Assembly: GCF_009708035.1 (NCBI RefSeq)
Contig: NZ_WMBQ01000002.1
Span: 806,001-870,000 of the forward strand
Length of the DNA stretch: 64,000 nucleotides
DNA from: Hyphomicrobium album
GTDB lineage: Bacteria; Pseudomonadota; Alphaproteobacteria; Rhizobiales; Hyphomicrobiaceae
Direction of reading: 5' to 3'
Of the stretch, positions 61,374 through 64,000 are shown piece after piece (within the stretch, counting starts at the first letter, position 1; the number at the start of each line of letters is the position of its first letter). A program made the position numbers and the translations under genes. The notes beneath the pieces were generated by a model. It did not search any database. It worked only from the letters and a program-made list of their open reading frames with translations, and had not been told where the DNA came from.

Positions 61374-61640
61374 ATGGAAAACGTCGTGACGAAGACGCAG
61401 GCCAAGCACGCGGACATCAAGGACATGAGCTTCGAGCGCGCCTTGAAGGAGCTCGAGAGCATCGTCACGCGGCTCGAGAAGGGCGACGTGGAGCTCGAGG
61501 AGTCGATCGCCATCTACGAGCGCGGCGAGGTCCTGAAGGAGCACTGCGACCGGCTACTGCGCCAGGCCGAGGCGAAGGTCGAGAAGCTCACCTTCGCCGC
61601 CGACGGCTCGCCCAAGGGCACCGAGCCCCTAGACCCGTAG
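61374..61640 (+). CDS. xseB: Exodeoxyribonuclease VII small subunit
   Basis: An 88-residue helical protein with the family core [33 protein letters not shown] and [18 protein letters not shown]. It joins XseA to form exonuclease VII, which degrades single-stranded DNA in both directions. XseA is not in the window. It follows the HDAC-like gene by 29 bases. Confidence 0.95.
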   Translation: MENVVTKTQAKHADIKDMSFERALKELESIVTRLEKGDVELEESIAIYERGEVLKEHCDRLLRQAEAKVEKLTFAADGSPKGTEPLDP

Positions 61641-61653
61641 TCAGCGCGCATCA

Positions 61654-62169
61654 TCAAATCTTGCGGCTGTCGTAGGCCCAGTGCAGCAGCGCCTGGCGCT
61701 GACGGCGGCGGCAATGAATGTCGCCTTGCTCGCAGTTCTTCTCGACCTGGCGAACGTGGCGCCTGATCTGCTTCCAGCGCTTGATCTGGCGCGCGTCCTC
61801 GCTGGGTATGCGCCGGCCCATGTAATAGCGGCAGTACCACTGGAACCAGCCGCGCGGGTCGTCCTCGTGCAGCCAGCCCTTGCGTTTCCACTCGGATAGC
61901 GGCTGGCTAGCATTCACGCCGAAAAAATTGAGCTTGCAGTCGCGTCCGCGCCGGCCTTTGGCGAGCTTGGCGCTCTTGAACCAGCTCTTCGGAAACTCGG
62001 CGGTCGTGTCCGTCATGTAGCGGCCGCAGAAAACGCCAAGGCGCAGCATCTCCGCGGGCGTCAGATGGGGTTTGAACTCCGGATCGAAATCGCGCCCGAC
62101 ACGAGCGACGCGCTCGTAGCGGTAGCCCTTCTGCATCCGGTCGTTGACGGTCACCCAGCGGCGCCCCAT
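61654..62169 (-). CDS. Conserved protein of unknown function, basic and Trp-rich
   Basis: A 171-residue protein with KPHLTPAEMLRLGVFCGRYM, FPKSWFKSAKLA, NFFGVNASQPLSEWKRKGWL, DPRGWFQWYCRYYMGRR and a highly basic end with CRRRQRQALLHWAYDSRKI. Many W, R and K suggest nucleic-acid or polyanion binding, which I infer from composition only. I have seen this arrangement as a widely conserved bacterial unknown. It is convergent with xseB, with stops 13 bases apart. Confidence 0.8.
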   Translation of the reverse strand: MGRRWVTVNDRMQKGYRYERVARVGRDFDPEFKPHLTPAEMLRLGVFCGRYMTDTTAEFPKSWFKSAKLAKGRRGRDCKLNFFGVNASQPLSEWKRKGWLHEDDPRGWFQWYCRYYMGRRIPSEDARQIKRWKQIRRHVRQVEKNCEQGDIHCRRRQRQALLHWAYDSRKI

Positions 62170-62517
62170 ATCGCTTTCGCCTCCGCAATCTCCGCTGAGG
62201 CTAGGCGCGAATGATCGACGGTCAATCGCGCGAAAGGCGAAGGCGGCGGCGCCGCAAGCGCGTCGCGCGCACCGTTTACCTGCGGCGTATGGTCGTCGGA
62301 ACCATTTCCCGGCGTGAGAATATCGTTATCTGCGGGAGCTTTACAGCATCGCGGGTCTAAGGGTCCCCGTTTTGCCCGCCAATCGGCCTCCGAGGCCCCT
62401 AGCATCTGACAAATTAGCTGGTTAGGGTGCGCCCGGCTCGACGACCGGGAGGCGAACTTTTTGTCCTTTTGATCCGTGAGTTTGGGCCTTGCGTTCATAA
62501 AAGGGGAGAAGACCCAA
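62170..62517. promoter_or_regulatory. Leader region of the His-rich peptide gene
   Basis: 348 bases between the divergent unknown gene and the His-rich peptide. No gene is supported; the 151-residue antisense frame across it is a shadow. It holds a GGCCTC-C-GAGGCC palindrome near 62381-62398 and CCCGG/CCGGG arms near 62433-62451. Confidence 0.45.
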
Positions 62518-62700
62518 ATGAAGACTCTGATGGCCCTCGCCGTGATGCTGAGCAGCCTTGCCGTGGTTGGCGTCGCCACCACCTCGCCGGCTGAAGCCCA
62601 CTTCAAGAAGCGCCACCATCACGCCAAGTTCTACAAGGCGAAGAAGTGCCACAAGCACCGCCACTGGTTCCGTGCCCACCGCTGCCACAAGCACCGGTAA
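62518..62700 (+). CDS. Secreted His/Lys-rich small peptide with twin CHKHR motifs
   Basis: A 60-residue protein. A clear signal peptide (LMALAVMLSSLAVVGVATTS, cleavage near PAEA) leaves a mature peptide of about 33 residues holding ten His, two Cys and many Lys/Arg, with HFKKRHHHAKFYK, then KKCHKHRHW and AHRCHKHR: two copies of [KR]CHKHR. No other protein domain fits. Metal binding (copper, nickel or zinc) in the periplasm is likely by composition. GGGGAGAAG lies before the ATG, and a strong terminator follows, so it is a monocistronic, probably well-expressed gene. Confidence 0.82.
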   Translation: MKTLMALAVMLSSLAVVGVATTSPAEAHFKKRHHHAKFYKAKKCHKHRHWFRAHRCHKHR

Positions 62701-62727
62701 GCTTCGGGTCACCAAGCACTACCGATA

Positions 62728-62756
62728 GCGCGGCTCCCCCCGGAGCCGCGCTTTTT
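62728..62756 (+). terminator. Terminator of the His-rich peptide gene
   Basis: Perfect 10-bp stem GCGCGGCTCC / GGAGCCGCGC with a CCCC loop and TTTTT tail, 27 bases after the stop. Confidence 0.92.
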
Positions 62757-62849
62757 CTTTGCCTGCCGAGGGTTGCCGCGGCGATTGCTCTCTTGCGGGG
62801 GCGCGACAGTGTGACATAACAAGTCCCTACCACAGCACGGGATGGCTCG

Positions 62850-64000
62850 GTGGACAGCGCTCCGAAGACGCCGCTTCTCGATCGCGTGAAGACGCCCGAG
62901 GACCTGCGCAAACTCGAAGAATCCGAACTTCCGCAGCTCGCGGCCGAGCTACGCCAGGAGACGGTCGATGCCGTCTCGGTCACGGGCGGCCACCTCGGCG
63001 CCGGCCTCGGCGTGGTCGAACTCACGGTTGCTCTGCACTGGGTGTTCGATACCCCGCGCGACCGGCTGGTATGGGACGTCGGCCACCAGACCTATCCGCA
63101 CAAAATCATCACCGGGCGCCGCGACCGAATCCGCACGCTGCGTGCGCCGGGCGGCTTGTCCGGCTTCACGCGCCGCGTCGAGAGCGAGTACGACGCGTTC
63201 GGCGCCGCCCATTCCTCCACCTCGATCTCCGCCGGTCTCGGCATGGCGGTGGCGCGCGATCTCGACAAGCGCGACAACAATGTCGTGTGCGTGATCGGCG
63301 ACGGCGCGATGAGCGCCGGCATGGCGTATGAGGCGCTCAATAACGCCGGCGCCCGCGACGAGCGCCTGATCGTTGTGCTGAACGACAACGACATGTCGAT
63401 CGCGCCGCCGACGGGCGCGCTGAGCTCTTATCTCGCGCGCATCACCTCGAGCGGCACCTACCTCTATCTGCGCGACATCGCCAAGCAGCTCGCCAAGCAA
63501 TTGCCGAAGAGCTGGGAGCGCCGTGCGGCGCGCGTCGAGGAGTACACGCGACATCTCTGGCAGGGCGGCGCTTGGTTCGAGGAGCTGGGCTTCTACTACG
63601 TCGGCCCCATCGACGGGCACAACTTCGATCACTTGCTGCCCGTCCTCAAGAATGTGCGCGACGCGCGTCAGGGACCGATCCTCGTCCACGTCGTGACCAA
63701 GAAGGGCAAGGGCTACGCGCCCGCCGAGGCCTCCGACGACAAGTATCACGGCGTTTCGAAGTTCAACGTCGTCACCGGCGCGCAGGTCGTCGCCAAGCCG
63801 AAGGCGCCGACCTATACGCGCGTGTTCGCCGACGCGCTGATCGCCGAGGCCAAGAAGGACGACAAGATCGTCGCCATCACGGCGGCCATGCCCGACGGTA
63901 CGGGTCTCGACCGGTTCGCCAAGGCGTTCCCGGAGCGTACCTTCGACGTCGGCATCGCCGAGCAGCACGCGGTGACGTTCGCGGCGGGCCTGGCGACCGA
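62850..64000 (+). CDS. dxs: 1-deoxy-D-xylulose-5-phosphate synthase (5' part)
   Basis: The first 383 residues of a thiamine diphosphate enzyme condensing pyruvate and glyceraldehyde 3-phosphate, first step of the MEP isoprenoid pathway; the gene runs off the window. Motifs: [75 protein letters not shown] (the TPP GDG motif) and [11 protein letters not shown]. The start is GTG 62850, where the family's [15 protein letters not shown] begins; no ATG is in frame nearby. ispA, often next to xseB and dxs, is absent, and three other features lie between xseB and dxs. Confidence 0.96.
   Translation, partial: MDSAPKTPLLDRVKTPEDLRKLEESELPQLAAELRQETVDAVSVTGGHLGAGLGVVELTVALHWVFDTPRDRLVWDVGHQTYPHKIITGRRDRIRTLRAPGGLSGFTRRVESEYDAFGAAHSSTSISAGLGMAVARDLDKRDNNVVCVIGDGAMSAGMAYEALNNAGARDERLIVVLNDNDMSIAPPTGALSSYLARITSSGTYLYLRDIAKQLAKQLPKSWERRAARVEEYTRHLWQGGAWFEELGFYYVGPIDGHNFDHLLPVLKNVRDARQGPILVHVVTKKGKGYAPAEASDDKYHGVSKFNVVTGAQVVAKPKAPTYTRVFADALIAEAKKDDKIVAITAAMPDGTGLDRFAKAFPERTFDVGIAEQHAVTFAAGLAT

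Noticed and set aside
62151-62606. 151-codon minus-strand ORF overlapping the His-rich peptide
   Set aside because: It has no motif and no signal, and it overlaps a plus-strand gene with signal peptide, ribosome site and terminator.

Overview
The window reads as chromosomal DNA of a high-GC alphaproteobacterium, most likely of the order Hyphomicrobiales (Rhizobiales). The pointers are a set of families typical of that group: RcdA (DUF1465) beside DUF1192, a TIGR02301 protein, TorF-type porins, a NadQ-type Nudix/winged-helix regulator beside nadABC, a zinc-free L31, an HDAC-like gene next to xseB and dxs, and a GT21 ceramide glucosyltransferase. Genes are dense, many pairs overlap or nearly touch, and long antisense ORFs are common shadows of the GC-rich code. 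I see no rRNA, tRNA, CRISPR array, prophage or transposase.

Layout. 1-3.3 kb: end of a sugar epimerase gene, then a threonine catabolic operon (SDR-type threonine dehydrogenase, 2-amino-3-ketobutyrate CoA ligase, CYTH-like protein). 3.4-8.7 kb: CHRD protein, class I aldolase, GlcG-like protein, small exported protein, HdeD-like membrane protein and a long Pro-rich OmpA protein. 8.8-14.2 kb: degenerate ThiE-like protein coupled to a Sel1 protein, SuhB-like phosphatase, and a MotA/TolQ-like plus OmpA-like pair facing a membrane coiled-coil protein. 14.3-21.4 kb: ABC exporter, rpmE, rcdA, DUF1192, quinone oxidoreductase, an exported protein and a GT21 glycosyltransferase. 21.4-24.4 kb: two tandem paralogous exported glucosaminidase-like proteins. 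24.6-28.8 kb: an SDR and three tandem TorF porins, each with its own terminator. 28.8-33.3 kb: a strongly structured intergenic region, two unknown genes, RNase T2, a cupredoxin and an M20 dipeptidase. 33.4-36.4 kb: pyruvate phosphate dikinase and a small membrane protein.

36.5-42.2 kb is an NAD block: nadA-nadB-nadC on the minus strand, preceded by a NadQ-like regulator; two palindromes in the nadA leader are probable operators. 42.2-45.8 kb: unknown membrane protein, ygfZ-tag, dihydroorotase. 45.8-47.5 kb is a looser accessory-looking stretch with a small protein and a lone cyclic-nucleotide-binding protein. 47.5-53.6 kb: L,D-transpeptidase, LysE-family exporter, Nudix hydrolase, YedK/HMCES and a Clp-N/coiled-coil protein. 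53.6-55.5 kb: an FAD-linked oxidase gene bracketed by two same-orientation palindromic repeat elements with identical 12-base ends. 55.5-64 kb: Sua5/TsaC, an esterase, an unknown membrane protein, SDR, HDAC-family protein, xseB, an unknown conserved gene, a His/Cys-rich secreted peptide, and the 5' part of dxs.

Most of the window is housekeeping. The items most worth a second look are the palindromic elements around the FAD oxidase, the NadQ operators, the nested hairpins near 29.0 kb, the MotA-like/OmpA-like pair, the tandem porins and glucosaminidases, and the His-rich peptide. I did not find a clear multi-gene system that is plainly new.
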